Below, piece by piece: positions 20,603 through 33,299 of a stretch of DNA of 64,000 nt. The position numbers and the translations under genes were made by a program. The DNA comes from Dryas octopetala (taxonomy: Eukaryota > Streptophyta > Magnoliopsida > Rosales > Rosaceae), in the NCBI GenBank assembly GCA_963921425.1, contig OY992833.1, positions 21,537,454 through 21,601,453 of the forward strand, written 5' to 3'. Under the pieces are notes generated by a model. It worked only from the letters and a program-made list of their open reading frames with translations. It did not search any database and was not told the DNA's origin. Positions within the stretch are counted from its first letter, which is position 1, and each line of letters begins with the position of its first letter.

Positions 20603-23600
20603 TACATCATTTCATGTTTCCTAGTAATCTTGGGGTTTAGGGTTTTTTATGTATGTAAATTAATGAACAAGCTAGCTACGTTTCTATGGTAAGGGGGCCT
20701 TCAATGGGCTTTCAAACAAGGCCCACTGATCACCAACCTGTAGTAGTAGTACGTACTGCTTCTACCCGTGTCTGTGTATTAATGTAATTTGAGAAACAAA
20801 ATGGTACTGCAGCTACAGCTAGCAATGGGGTAGTGTGGGTTCTTTATATATGGGCTGGGCCTAGGACATCATCATCTGGCTCTTGTAATATCAAGTTAAG
20901 ACTTTTAATTAATATCTGTTTTCTTTTTAATCAAACCATATGCAAGCTGATCATATGATGTACTTTCAAGTTTCAACAGTTAGAAAATGTGAAATATATA
21001 TAATTATAAGTTACTTACATAGTTACATGTGGGTATAAAATCATACATGGTATACCACACAATATCAATTCAACGTCAAACCTTCAAAATGTAATAAATT
21101 TACAGGAAAGTAATCAAAGTATATATCAAAGCCCGCACTGTTTAGCATAATTATAAAATAGGGTTGTAACAAATCAATCTCTATTTCTCTATTCTCTACT
21201 AATGTAAAGGTAATTACCCTCTTAATTATGGATCACAGATTCACAATTAGTAGTGGACTAAGCATCTCCCCAACCAAGGACAATTAGTATCATATTTAAT
21301 TACCAAAAAAAAGAAGGAAGAAACCAAGGAAAATTTATACATGATCAATGGGGGACCTATGGCGCAGTTATGTACTTGCATGACTAGGTAAGAATCCAAA
21401 GGTAAGAAGTCAGTTTGGGAGTTGTTGGTTTCCTTGAAGAGGAAAGCAGGCACTGCATATTTTATTGCATTGGTGAGCCACATTAATGCAATTGAGAGCC
21501 TTCATGTCATATTGTCATGTGTCATCCATCTGATCATGAGTTGCATGTATGCAGGTGACGTTAGCTGAAACGCACCCCACTACACTACTATTCTAGTCTA
21601 CTAATGACTGAAAAGAAGTGTGTGCAGTTTTATTCCCAATTTGCGCGCATATTTACTGCCATGCAGTAGCGTCTTGCTTAATTGCTTCTCTGTCAAAGAT
21701 CAGATATATTTAATCTGTCTTCGCAATTCAATCAAATCATTATTAGTGGGTTCACCCAAAAAAAATAAAAAATTAATTTTTTCATGTAAAGCGTGTATAC
21801 GTTTTTTGTATTTATTTATTTTTTTTATCATGTGACATCACTCACATAAGTCACATAACAGATAATGAAAAGATAGCACATAAAATATATATATTAATTA
21901 ACTCGACACATTATTTGTTTATATATTCTTTATTTGTGCTCATTTTCTAACTGTTGAAATTTTTGGAATTTAAAAATTCTCTTTAAGACTTTATCATATA
22001 TACTGTCAGAACTTGGTTTCAAGTGGTATTTGGTGAAAACTTCACATACTAATTTGTTTACTTGCAAAGTTGCAAGCTGTAGAGCGAGTATTTGCTTGTA
22101 TTTGCTTTGCTTCTCCTGTGCATTTTAAAATATTATGAATTCACCTCTTTTGTTGGTGGGCCAACTCTTGTTTCATGCAATAGGCATATTTCTCTCAATC
22201 GATGAATTAGGCATATATGTTGATTGTAAGGCGGCTAGATAGTGCATCAAATGAATTCGGATGTACTATCGATGTTGATCGATAAAGGTTGATGTGATGA
22301 TGGAACTACATCATTAAATTTTTACATCAGCAGGGGCGAAGAGAAATTAATTAATACCTAAAATTGAAGGTCAGCTGTATCTTTTGAGTTTTTTTGTAGA
22401 ACTAGTACCATTAATAAGCCATCAATCACAGGGACTACTGATGAGCACCATGGTTTGCAATTACTGATCATCAAATAGACAAATATTATGGTTGACAGGA
22501 AGTGATCCTTTTATGGTGGGGTACGTCAAAACCAAGAAAACTTTCGCATGCATTTTCCTTCCAGACTCAAAAGGTTAAAAACCTGAAGGTTAGCTCGATC
22601 GGTACGTCAACTTTCCAAAGATTAAATTTGTAAAAAGTTGTTCAATCTTACTATAAACGAACTCATATGTATATATATATATATATATATATATTTAAAG
22701 GACCTTCATGATTGTTAGGTACATAATGCATCTCTTTAAATGTGAGATTCACTTGTATTATATAAACTAGCTAGTCTTTTGTGAATCTGGTATTAAATAA
22801 AGATATGATCAATAAATATATAAATATATGTAATTTTATTGTTATCAATAAAGCTTTATAAAAAATAAAGCTCTAAGTTTATACAACTAATATTTCATAG
22901 GGTGGTCGTAATTCGTAAAAGGTTAGAAAATATATAACTTGAAATTCATCAGTTGGCAGGCTTTCTTTTTTCTCTGTTGCTTGATATTTCAACTTAATTA
23001 TAAGTGGTACATCTTCTAATAGTATTTCTTACAACTTGTACCATTTCAACCGATACCTAATTTTCCAAATAAGAGTATATGAGATATAATGGTATCCCAC
23101 TTTAGTAGCAGAAGGATGTGAATCCTTTGCTTGAATTTTACTTTCAATATAAAGTTGTGACATCCTTTTACTGAAAAACAAAGATTTCTAAATCAAGTAG
23201 AAGATCCATGTATACCCCCTAATAGAAACTTTAACATTTTGAGGAAATGGTTGTAAACTATCCGCCAAATAGATAGATTGTGAACTTGTCCTAAGTGGTT
23301 GCAAGTATATTAATTAGAAAATTTTGCAATGGTGTTTGGTGTGTGAAGTTGGAAAATTATTCTTTTTAGCAATAATATACTCGATCATGTGGTCTAGCTA
23401 ACAAATGAACGTGTATATCAGTGGCCACAAGTATAAAGGATATATATGTTGGTATTAATAAAATACCACAAGAAAATATGGAAGTAACATTATTTAATAA
23501 TAAAAAAATAGCATTACGTAATCTAAAAAAGAATTTTTTGATATTCTTTCTCTATTAAAAACTCAACTATTGTAGATCACTTTCACTTTTTAAGTTATTT

Positions 23601-24219
23601 GCCTAAGTAACTTTATTTTATATATTTTGGAAAATCTATTGGGCTATCAATTTAATTAGTCGATTAATACACCAAAGAAAGGCTCCTACACGTCTAATAT
23701 ATATGCATCTAATTGCAGGGGCTATATATTCACTTAACATAAAACTTTTTTTCTACACTTTTGAATTTTGATAGTAGCAATGGATGTGAGTTAAAATGAT
23801 GGGGGATCGAGCACACCTGACTGTATAATCACACATGACTGTTTTAAGCACACCTCCTTATTTGTTGGTCTATTTTCCCATCGCTCTTGTTAATTAATAT
23901 TCTTTTTTATTTTTTGTCAATAATTACAAATACCATCCTTCTAACATATGACTCAATGGTTGAGTGTAGAAATAAAACAAAAATAGAGATTTCTAGCTGC
24001 ATACGCAAACCTCACTTTCCTCCCCTGTCCTGTGGACTTTTGTAGTGCCGTCTCTCTCCCCAAATAAAACCCAACCTTCCACCCTTTCTTTCTTTATCTT
24101 TCACTTCTCAAGTTCTCAATCAACATTTCAACCCACAAAGAAAGCAATAACCCACAACAATAAACAAACACCCTCCTCTTCCCCCTCTCTCTCTCTCCCT
24201 CCCTGTCTGTCTGTGAAAG
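20603..24219. other. Long intergenic stretch
   Basis: 3.6 kb of AT-rich DNA without a supported gene. A (TA)n run lies at about 22663-22695. The last 200 bp (24020-24219) are CT-rich, with CTCTCTCTCTCC just before the OVATE gene, and probably form its 5' leader. Confidence 0.5.
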
Positions 24220-24978
24220 ATGACCAAAATCCCATGGAAGCATTTGCTCCCCAATTTCAAATGCCTACCCACAATCCAAACCCCACCAGCTGATGATGAA
24301 CCCTCCTCTAAAGACGAAGACCAACACTCACCACTCATCTTCAACAACTTCAACACCCTTTACCATCATGACTTGAACAACACCACCAACAACTCAGAAG
24401 AGCTCTCCTCAACCTCCAAATCCCACCTCTCCTCCGCCGACAATCACTTCTACTCCTCCTCCTGCTCCGACTCATCCGACGACATCGAGTCCTCCTCCCC
24501 TCCCGACTTGGCCACCATCTTGGCTTCCCAACGCTTCTTCTTCTCCTCTCCTGGCCGCTCCAACTCCATCGTGGAGTCCCCGGACACCCGACCCACCAAC
24601 AACTCGAACCCGAACCCATTAGTCTCAATGAGCAGAAGCATCAGCGTACCCAAGTACTCGTCAAATCCGTACGCGGATTTTCGGCGCTCCATGGAGGAAA
24701 TGCTTGAAGCTAGATATAGGGACATGGTGGTGGATGCTACTGACAGCACTAGTATAAGTATTAAAAATGATGTGGAGTATTTACACGAGCTGCTCTTGTG
24801 CTATCTTTCGCTCAACCCCAAAGACATTCACAAGGACATTATCAGTGCCTTCACGGACCTTGTCATTTGCCTCTTGTCTTCTAACTCTTCGCCACCGATC
24901 ACCGCCACCCATCACCGCCAAGAAGAACTGGAGATTTATCAGCAGCAGCATCCTCATCTTTTGCGCCACTTGGGGTAA
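24220..24978 (+). CDS. OVATE family protein (transcriptional repressor)
   Basis: One intron-free frame of 252 residues, usual for this plant-specific family. The N-terminal 145 residues are low in complexity, rich in Ser, Asn and Asp, with MSRSISVPKYSS near 137-148. The OVATE domain covers about residues 151-218: YADFRRSMEEMLEAR, then YLHELLLCYLSLNP, then IISAFTDLVICLL. Relatives repress transcription with TALE homeodomain partners and adjust organ shape, cell elongation and secondary walls. The domain and the position between MEF11 and SECE1 suggest an OFP11/OFP12/OFP16-type member; from memory OFP11 (At4g14860) has the same neighbours. A Gln/His-rich tail of about 30 residues follows the domain. 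Confidence 0.93.
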   Translation: MTKIPWKHLLPNFKCLPTIQTPPADDEPSSKDEDQHSPLIFNNFNTLYHHDLNNTTNNSEELSSTSKSHLSSADNHFYSSSCSDSSDDIESSSPPDLATILASQRFFFSSPGRSNSIVESPDTRPTNNSNPNPLVSMSRSISVPKYSSNPYADFRRSMEEMLEARYRDMVVDATDSTSISIKNDVEYLHELLLCYLSLNPKDIHKDIISAFTDLVICLLSSNSSPPITATHHRQEELEIYQQQHPHLLRHLG

Positions 24979-27848
24979 CGGTAATTGTCTGTTGAGAAAA
25001 AGAAAAAGACAACGAATTGAAGAAATTAATTACTGGGGTTTCTTTGTCTAATTAATTTGGCCTTGTGTAATTAATTAATTATTGGGTTTTCAGTTTTCAG
25101 AGGCCAGGAGGGATGTTGTTTCATGTTTCATGTATGAGGACAAAGAAAAATGTATTTTGATGATATCACAAAACCAAGGAATTGAAGCGTGGGAAATGTT
25201 GAGGTCTCGATGCATGCTAGCTAGTTTATAATTTTTTTTTTCTTTTTCTTTTGGGGGTTGTAGTGTTAAACTGTTAATTTGTTGTGTAAGAAAATGTGTT
25301 TTAATTAATTGATTAATTGGTTAATTAAAGAAATGTGTTTTTGTTGTGGATTGATGTTTCTCAAATAGTTGATTGCCAATGATAATCCGTGACAATTCAA
25401 CAATTTGGAGCTGTGGCTGTGGTGGTCCTGCTTGCATGTCGGGGAGTAGTGCACAAATAACAAGAACGAACTAGGCAGCGGTCGAACTTCAAAGGGGGCC
25501 AGGCCATGGTCCCCTAGCTATCATTTTTAATATCACACTAATTAAACTTATCCAAAATATATAAAACAAAAAAATAAAAAATACACCTCCTATAACTTAG
25601 AAGTTGGTATCTTCATAGAGTATGGCAACATGCCAACATTTAATATACAACATGCACAAGTGAGACAAAATTGGGCATCGTTAAAGAGAGTGAGTGCTAC
25701 GTACGTACATGTTTATATAATGTGTTTATATAATGAATCGAACTCAACAATTCATATAATGACTCGGACTAAACACTAAACTAGTGAGTTAAGATTGGTT
25801 ATCACTCGACACAGTCTTAAATTACATCATTTGCTAACACTAACAATAATTATGTAAAGTTAGCTTCAAAAGCATAAATAACTTAATTATGACATAATAA
25901 ACTTGTTTAATTTCTTTCTATATGTTTCCACTACTTGGTGGTATTGTGTGAATCCTTAGATTAAGGGAATAACAAAGTCTTTTTTGTTATAGATTAAGTG
26001 AATCCATAATAAACTATAATTATAGAATAACAATATCTTTTTTGTTTGGTTTCTTCTAGCATTTAGATTAAGTGAATTTTTATTTAATGAAAAATGTGTG
26101 ATGGTTATAGATTGGATTTAGAAATAAAAGAAGCATAATGTCAAGTTTGTTGCTCATAAGATATGTTGGTGGACATGAGCAAGACATAATTAATAAATAG
26201 ATTATCAAGACACAATTAATGAATAAATTACGGTGTTCACTCAAAGCTCTCTTAGGATGAAGATAAAGAATATGTATGCAGGAAAGAAAAATTGCGTGCT
26301 TTGAAGTGATACTTGGAAGCATTGCGCCATTGTATGATATCTGGCTCAGCCAAAAAAGTAAAAATAAAAATATATAAATAAGTTCCACTCTGTAATCCGT
26401 GTACAAAAATATTACTGAGCAAAAAAGCATTGTAAAACCCAAAGTTTTGCAAGCATTGAGCAAAAGCATTAAAACAAGGTCAGTTTTGAAGTTTCTGACC
26501 ACTATGGATATACTCTTTCTTTTATATATTGACAAAAATGGGGAGACAAACGAAGTGGATCCAAAGAGAGTTTACCAACAACTACAAGAAAAGAAGGAAA
26601 ATGCCTTCATATTTTATACTATACTTGTTTATAAAGTTGGTTGGTTTAGGTAAGGTTAATACCAGACCATTTGTCCTGAAGTGCCATGCATATTTTATAC
26701 TACATATTATTGAAAGAGAGAGAGAGAGAGAGAAGAAAGAGCATAGGGGAGAGAGGATGCCGACACCATCGGGGGAGTGGGGGAGTTGGGGCTGGCGGGC
26801 AGTTGCCGGAGAGGGGAGGGTTTGATCCTCTTCCAATTTTTTTTAATACTTTTTCATTCTTTTTAATTTTTTTTAATACTTTTTCATACCTTAAAATTGG
26901 TCATGTACGCGTCACGTGATCAATTTTTAATAGATGTTTTGACGAATTTAATAGAGATTTCTTGATTGAAACTAATAGTTAATTATATTCTTTAATTTAA
27001 ACAAAGTGAAAATGAGATCTTCAACTGCAAAACAGGGTATAGTTGAAATCTTTTTGCTAAAAAATTTTCTTTATATTTATACAGTTAGAATTAAAACAAG
27101 CAAAAAAAAAAAAAAACAGATAATTCAAATCCATATAATTAATTTCCAGGGCAAAAGTTATGATATTTTGTGGATGTGAGGATTAAAAAAAAAAAAAAAA
27201 AGAAACAAAAATCAAATGCCAGATGAGTATATATGTGATTCCAAATGCACAACTGTTAGAGAGATGGACGTAAACGACTAAACGAGTAGGCCAAATTATA
27301 TAAAATCATGTAGGAGAATCTTGGCATTGCCTATAGTTATCTTTTACTTTTCAATAAAGGTTGTTTATTTGGACAAAAAACAAAAACAGAGACAAGATTC
27401 TTGGTGAAAATTTAAAGAAATATTCATGCATGTATATAATTAACAATTAAGGGAATTGCACACATATATTATATACGCATGCGTCTTTGTAGATTAATAT
27501 ATAATAGACATTAATCTATAGTCGAAATTTATCTAACATTTACGACTCATAATTTTATAACCAATAAAAATATTTATACTATATTTATTTATCACAGTTA
27601 CTTATCATATCTCACGTTAAACGGATCCATTAAATGAATTTGTTTCACCCTTTTGAAAAATGTGTGAATACCAATTAAGTAAGAAATCAAAATCGATATG
27701 ATCTTTGAATGTAGCATTACTTTATGATAACATATAGTATATGAGTTCTAAATTCTATGTTGGAGCTTGGAGTATTGCAAGTATTGATCAAGTTAATCAT
27801 AACAATGAAACGATAGAAAATAAGGACAAAATATTGAGAAGTTAGATG
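24979..27848. other. Long intergenic stretch, no gene recognised
   Basis: AT-rich. A short GA tract is at about 26708-26732. A 33-bp unit containing TTTTTTTTAATACTTTTTC is repeated in tandem at about 26838-26889. The open frames at 26080-26653 have no family features. Confidence 0.5.
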
Positions 27849-27858
27849 ATATTTTGTT

Positions 27859-28217
27859 GAGTTAATTACACTTACACCTCCTAAGGTTTATCGTTTTTTT
27901 ACATATACCTCCTGGGGTTTCAAAAATTACACATACACCCTTGAGGTTTCAAAACTATTACATATAACCCCCTACAAGAGAAAAAAATAAATAAACAAAA
28001 AAAATATTTGTATTGAGGTTAGACCTTACACTTTATTTTATTAGGCCATTTCACCCCTTAGCATGTTTTTTTGCATAATTTCTCATCATTTTTTTCTCAT
28101 ATAGGGGGTTATATGCAATAGTTTTGAAACCTCAGGGGATGTATGTGTAATTATTGAAACCTCAAGGAATATATGTGAAAAAAAATAAACCTCAAGAGGT
28201 GTAAGTGTAATTAACTC
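27859..28217. mobile_element. Mutator-like MITE, 359 bp, with a perfect 10-bp target-site duplication
   Basis: The inverted ends start GAGTTAATTACACTTACACC and pair for roughly 130 bp. ATATTTTGTT flanks both sides exactly (27849-27858 and 28218-28227). The arms carry repeated CCTCAGGGG/CCTTGAGG-like units. Confidence 0.85.
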
Positions 28218-28227
28218 ATATTTTGTT

Positions 28228-28772
28228 AGTAATTAACCTTTAAATTATCACAAATTAATCAGAGTTGAGGATCTTTAATAAAGAAAATTATACAATATAA
28301 TCATTGCATGACATACAATTATATTTTTGACCTTTAAATGCTGATTAGTTCAACTTTTAACTATTATGGTATAGCTTATTCACCATTAAATGTGATTATA
28401 TGCCATATAGAAACTGTCATAGAGAAATTCTCCTTTAATAAATTAACAAAGACAAAAAGAAACAGTACAAATAAGAGAAACAAGCAAAAGTAGCGAAGGG
28501 ATATGATAATGACATGTTGATCGATCCAAATAATAGAAAATAATGCAATTGCAGAGAACAGGCATAGTGTTGGGAGGATTGTCAGGTTATGGATATTTCA
28601 TCTCAATCAACTCAAGACTGATTTTATTGGACCTAGAGATCTTCCTATGGACCCCCTGAAATTGGATTAATATTGTCCAAAGTCCTATTCCACCAATATT
28701 CAAAACATGTAGACTCATCAACTGTTTAGTAGTTTAAATTCAACGTATATATATATATAATTCAAACAGCTA

Positions 28773-28808
<36 letters not shown>

Positions 28809-29967
28809 TCGGTGAGTAATGTGTACTCAGAACTTTGCTTGTTGAGATGAGATGCCAGTATATGATCAAATGGAAACAATTCTGAATTTTGTTGACGAAA
28901 ACTACAGAACGTACTTAGGACCCATGTCAAATTTGGAAACAAATGTGGAACTGTTTACAGTTTGATTTGGCTTCCTCGGGAATGGTTTATGGTAGTCTGC
29001 CCATTTGAAATTTTCAATAGTAATTTCTTTCATGTCCTGTAGGGTAGGCCTTAAAGTCCTATGCTCTTGTTTGCATGCATAAAGACAATCCACATTGCAT
29101 TGATGCCACTGATCGAATCGTATGTTGATTGTCTTCATATATGCTTCATCCATTATTATCAAATCGAAGTCAGCACAAATGATTATGAAAGGATGAGATA
29201 TATATGCTTCATAATGCTTGGTAGAAATGGCTCAAAAAGGTAATACCACAACTTTGATATGCAATATTCAATGCATACCAATTCTAATTCTCAATCTAGT
29301 GGCCATGAGGGCCATCATTTGGTACGTAATCCAAACTCTAATGAAGTCTAAAATGAAACCTCTGTAACAGGTCATCAATATCTCCCTATTGTAATTTTAT
29401 ATATATATATATATATATATAAAAATACACACACACACATGTAGGTATCTTCATATGATCTCCTACTAGTGTTGAGTTCACTTCTGAAATATGATCATAC
29501 ACCATAGTTATATATAGACTTTAACAGGAAAAACACATAAAACTCACCAATATGTATAGCAAACAGAATGAACCTTAAACTAACAATGTAGGCTTTGGTT
29601 TCAATTACTATTAGTGTCCCCACTAATTAAAAGCATCATAAAAGATGACATTAATAGAACTTTTTAATTACAAAACAAGCAAATTGACTTGTATTATCAT
29701 AAGTATAGCAACTTGATTATTATCATAAGTTTCCTAAATCCCCTTGGTACATTTTTTTGGGCTTAATGACTTCTATTGCTTTTTCAAGAGGGCCTGAGGG
29801 GTGTGTAGGATTCCAAAGTTTAGGCCCAAAATGGTCCAACCCAGTTAAATAAGTGGCCATGATTGACCCCACAACCCAAAAGGCCAGTATCGACCCCAAA
29901 AATCCAACATTATCCAAATTCAGAGGTCTTACCAGTTACCACCACTGAGTCACTGACCACCCAGAAC
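28228..29967. other. Intergenic stretch with one unrecognised small frame
   Basis: (GA)n lies at about 28774-28806 and (TA)n at about 29398-29421. On the minus strand, 29162-28902 is an open frame of 86 codons with two close cysteine pairs (CNVDC, then YACKQ). I cannot match it to a family and see no splice partner, so it is not called as a gene. Confidence 0.4.
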
Positions 29968-30501
29968 ATGGCGCTACGCATGTCCGTACAGTTCCCGGTA
30001 ACCTCACCCTTCCCGCCACCCACAAAAACCGGTTTCGCAAACATTTCCGTACGGTTGAAACCGCCACGTGCCGGTAACAATCGTCTACTCCAACCCAGAC
30101 TGACAGAGAAGAGAAAGCCAAGCAAATTCGTCACTTCAATCAGAGCGGTCGACGAAAGCCAAGCAGCAAATTCCGAGTCGGGGAGCACCCAGCAAAAAGA
30201 AGGCGCAGGAGAATCGTCGTCGGCGGAGAGTCAACCCGGCGAGGTGAGCGAGTTGGGGATGGAGATCAAGAAGGCTATGGAGAAGAGGAAGGAGGAGAAA
30301 GAGGGGAACTTTTTCGGTGGAGTGGCGGAGGAGGTTAGGGAGATCGAGTGGCCTGCGTTCGCTAAGGTCTTGGGGACCACTGGCGTGGTGCTTGGGGTCA
30401 TTGCTGGATCTAGTGTCGTTTTGCTCACTGTCAATGCCGTTTTGGCCGAGTTGTCCGACCAGCTCTTTGCCGGTAGAGGGGTTCAGGATTTTTTTGGCTG
30501 A
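29968..30501 (+). CDS. SECE1: Chloroplast preprotein translocase subunit SecE1
   Basis: A single exon of 177 residues. Arabidopsis SECE1 (At4g14870) has the same length as I recall. SecE joins SecY in the thylakoid translocon that moves or inserts proteins across the thylakoid membrane. Residues 1 to about 70 are basic and hydroxylated, without acids, like a plastid transit peptide. A charged helix follows (EIKKAMEKRKEEKEG). Then comes the SecE signature VAEEVREIEWPAFAKVLGTT, and one membrane helix from VLGVIAGSSVVLL to about residue 160. The frame stays open 35 codons upstream, but Met at 29968 gives the family start and length. Confidence 0.95.
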   Translation: MALRMSVQFPVTSPFPPPTKTGFANISVRLKPPRAGNNRLLQPRLTEKRKPSKFVTSIRAVDESQAANSESGSTQQKEGAGESSSAESQPGEVSELGMEIKKAMEKRKEEKEGNFFGGVAEEVREIEWPAFAKVLGTTGVVLGVIAGSSVVLLTVNAVLAELSDQLFAGRGVQDFFG

Positions 30502-30997
30502 GGTATATGAATGAGATATAATACTGTCCGGCTGTCATGGTTGGTCCATAGGCCCAGCCCGGCCCAGCCCATTTTGTGTCACGCAGAGGAAACTCAAGAG
30601 AGAGAGAGAGTGTGTACATTATGTAATCTTCATGCAGGGTCATTTGACTCATTCCTTCATGTTTAATACTCATTGAAAAAAGAAAAGCCCTCTCTGGCCA
30701 ATAGACTATTTGATTCCATACTCAAAACTCAATAGCATTGTATAATTGAAGTTTATAGTGTGACTTTTGAGAATTTTGTTTTCTTCATTAATCCTTACCA
30801 AAAAAGAAAAAACATATTAGATAGGGTACAAACATAATCATGATTCATTGCAATAGTTGTAACATTCTACTACCCTGATCAACCAAACCAAAACCCAAAT
30901 CTCTAGCACCTGGTAAACTTGAAACTGAAAACACAATGCATTTTAACAAGTCTGAGAAAATAAAGGTGCTGGAAGAGCCTTAAGAGCTGGTGGCCTT
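30502..30997. other. Spacer between the convergent SECE1 and PFD2 genes
   Basis: Holds both 3' UTR regions and a short GA tract (30598-30610). No further gene seen. Confidence 0.6.
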
Positions 30998-31447
30998 TCA
31001 TTCACCTCCACCTGCAGGACCGACCAGGACTCCTTGAGCCTGCCCTTCTTTCCGAGCACCGTCGTCCTTCTCATCAGCGTCAGCCTTTCGTATCCTAATC
31101 TTGTACTTGGCCTCAAAATCAGAAATTTCCTTTTTCTTCTTTTCCAGAGCCTCGTTCAGCCTAGAAATAACCTCTTCGATCCCCTCTTTGTTGCGCTGCA
31201 CAGCGGGCAGGACCTCCTTGATGGTTCTCTCCACCAGCACCCCTCCAATCATCCGGTAGCATCGCCTGGATGGATCAAGTGGCTGGATGGCATTGATGAC
31301 CAACGAGTGCTCGCTCACTTCCATCTCTAGCTCAGTGATTTTCGAGTAAATTTGGTTGAGTTCAGTCCTCATAGCAGCAAACTTATTTGCAACTGCTTGT
31401 TCATTTATCGGTTCCTTGTGATCTCCTTCAGCTTTACTACTGGCCAT
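30998..31447 (-). CDS. PFD2: Prefoldin subunit 2
   Basis: One coding exon of 149 residues. Prefoldin is a six-subunit cytosolic chaperone that hands unfolded actin and tubulin to the CCT chaperonin; in plants it also acts with DELLA proteins in the nucleus. The layout is that of a beta-type subunit: an N-terminal coiled coil (FAAMRTELNQIYSKITELEME), the hairpin with DPSRRCYRMIGGVLVERT, and a C-terminal coiled coil (ISRLNEALEKKKKEISDFEAKY). The tail is Gly/Ala-rich. A 5' UTR intron is probable, from a donor at 32812 to an acceptor 6 bp before the ATG (about 31454-32812), which would put the promoter near 32900. Confidence 0.95.
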   Translation of the reverse strand: MASSKAEGDHKEPINEQAVANKFAAMRTELNQIYSKITELEMEVSEHSLVINAIQPLDPSRRCYRMIGGVLVERTIKEVLPAVQRNKEGIEEVISRLNEALEKKKKEISDFEAKYKIRIRKADADEKDDGARKEGQAQGVLVGPAGGGE

Positions 31448-31453
31448 GATTCT

Positions 31454-32812
31454 CTACAAATGAATATAGCAACAGCCAACAGAATTCAAGAGTAAGAAGC
31501 ATCTACAACAGAAAAGCCAACAGTACAATGCATTTGCTAGAAAACTGGAAACCAATAGCTTCAGCTTCTCATAATGTAATCATCTTCTTAAGAGGAAAGA
31601 AATATTACAGCTGCATCTACCATTAACGATAAGAAAATTCATATACTCGAGCTCCTTAGGTAATCATGAATAAAACAGTTGGCTTGATTTTCTTTAAAAC
31701 AAAACAACAACCATCCTCAAATCTAAAACAGCATGTTGCAACTAGGGATGCATTTTTCAATAAGATAGACTGGAAGCAAGTTTATTTATCGAGGTTTATT
31801 CCAATTGCAACTATAATTGGGGTGACTACCGACAACTAAGGATGGTCCTCAAGCAAAAGGACTGAATCCCTGCAGGGCAACTCATTTTGTTGACCCATCT
31901 ATGTCTAGCATACTCACACTGCATATGCACATATGTAGAATCTCTTGTTAGAGACTTTTTTTTTTGTTAGGGAAACAATGACTTAATCAAACAAGTAAAA
32001 TGAAACATCCAGTGTTGTTAGCAACTTCTTCGCCATATTTGTTTTCCCAAATGCTTAATCTCAAGACAGCAATATGTGGAAGCAATTAATTGAAAAGAAA
32101 AACTTGAAAGTAACTAATAGATACTTGCTCGTCTCTACAATGATTGATACATCGCTTATTATTTATTCATGATGTTGTTCATAGATATGATTTGCAATTT
32201 CAAATTTTATACTAGCTAAGAAAACAAATATATGCAATAACCCAATAGAAACCCCCATTGACTGTCTTTATAGAACTTAAGAAAATGTTATCAATTTGAT
32301 TTAGCTAATACTAAAGAAATTTTACTAGATAATAAAATCAAATAAGTCACATATAATAATTGATCTTTTGGTATCAAAACCACTATATTTATATTTTTAC
32401 AACTAATGTAAAAAGTATTGATTAAACTTTTTTTTTTCTTCAGTTTTATGCAGTTTGAGGAAGCCCAATCCAGAATTGGAGTTCCAATTCAATACAACAA
32501 GAAAAGCTTAGACATATTTCGGCAGATGACACATAAACCCCAATTCCATGTGATATAAAATCTCAGGTTTAAGAGCAAACCCAGAAGAAGCTAGTCAAGT
32601 ACACAAGCACTCCCTTTGAATATCAGATTTCTCATTATTCCAATTTTTTGCTCGATTAGACCCAAGTATTCAAACATTCATTAGTTTTTCATCAAGTTTA
32701 CTCAAAAATCAAACGAATTAAAAACCCTTTGATCTTACTCCAAATAAAAATAGATACATTTGATCTGAAAAAACAAGAAGACGAAGAAACACAGAAGGAA
32801 AAGAAAGCGTAC
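31454..32812 (-). other. Probable 5' UTR intron of PFD2
   Basis: On the minus strand AATCAG|GTACGC near 32813 is a good donor, and TTTGTAG|AGAATC just before the ATG is a good acceptor. The 1.36 kb between them is AT-rich and non-coding, as expected for a leader intron. Long leader introns often raise expression in plants. Confidence 0.6.
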
Positions 32813-33299
32813 CTGATTGATTACTCTTAAAGAACTCTTGAAAAGAATGGAGGAGGCAGTGGCTCTGTAGCAGAGTGGCAGCGTCGTAGCTACGTGTGAA
32901 GCGAATGACGGAGGTGCTCCTTCGTATAAGCCCTCTGTTTTTTAATTTTATTGGGCTACATGTATAAAATCCCTCTTTTCTTTTGTCTCTCTATAGTTGC
33001 ACAAAAGAGCGGGGCAATTTCTCAATGGACCTCCCTCGTTTACTCACTACACCTCCCAACATTATATTTTATTTTCTAATAAAATTCACTTTAACTAATA
33101 ATTCACTCAAAGCAAATACTACTCATTTATCAAAAATCTCTAACTCAAACATAACTTGTTCATCACTTGCTGATTGACACAAAAATAAATAATTTTAAAT
33201 AATGTTTTCAGTAATGCTACACTTACTACATTTTTATACCACAATTTCATACCATCTTACATGACATTCATACATTGGACACTAAAAATTAAAAAATAA

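Noticed and set aside
26080..26535. 151-codon minus-strand frame
   Set aside because: AT-rich, hydrophobic by composition, no motif, no splice partner.
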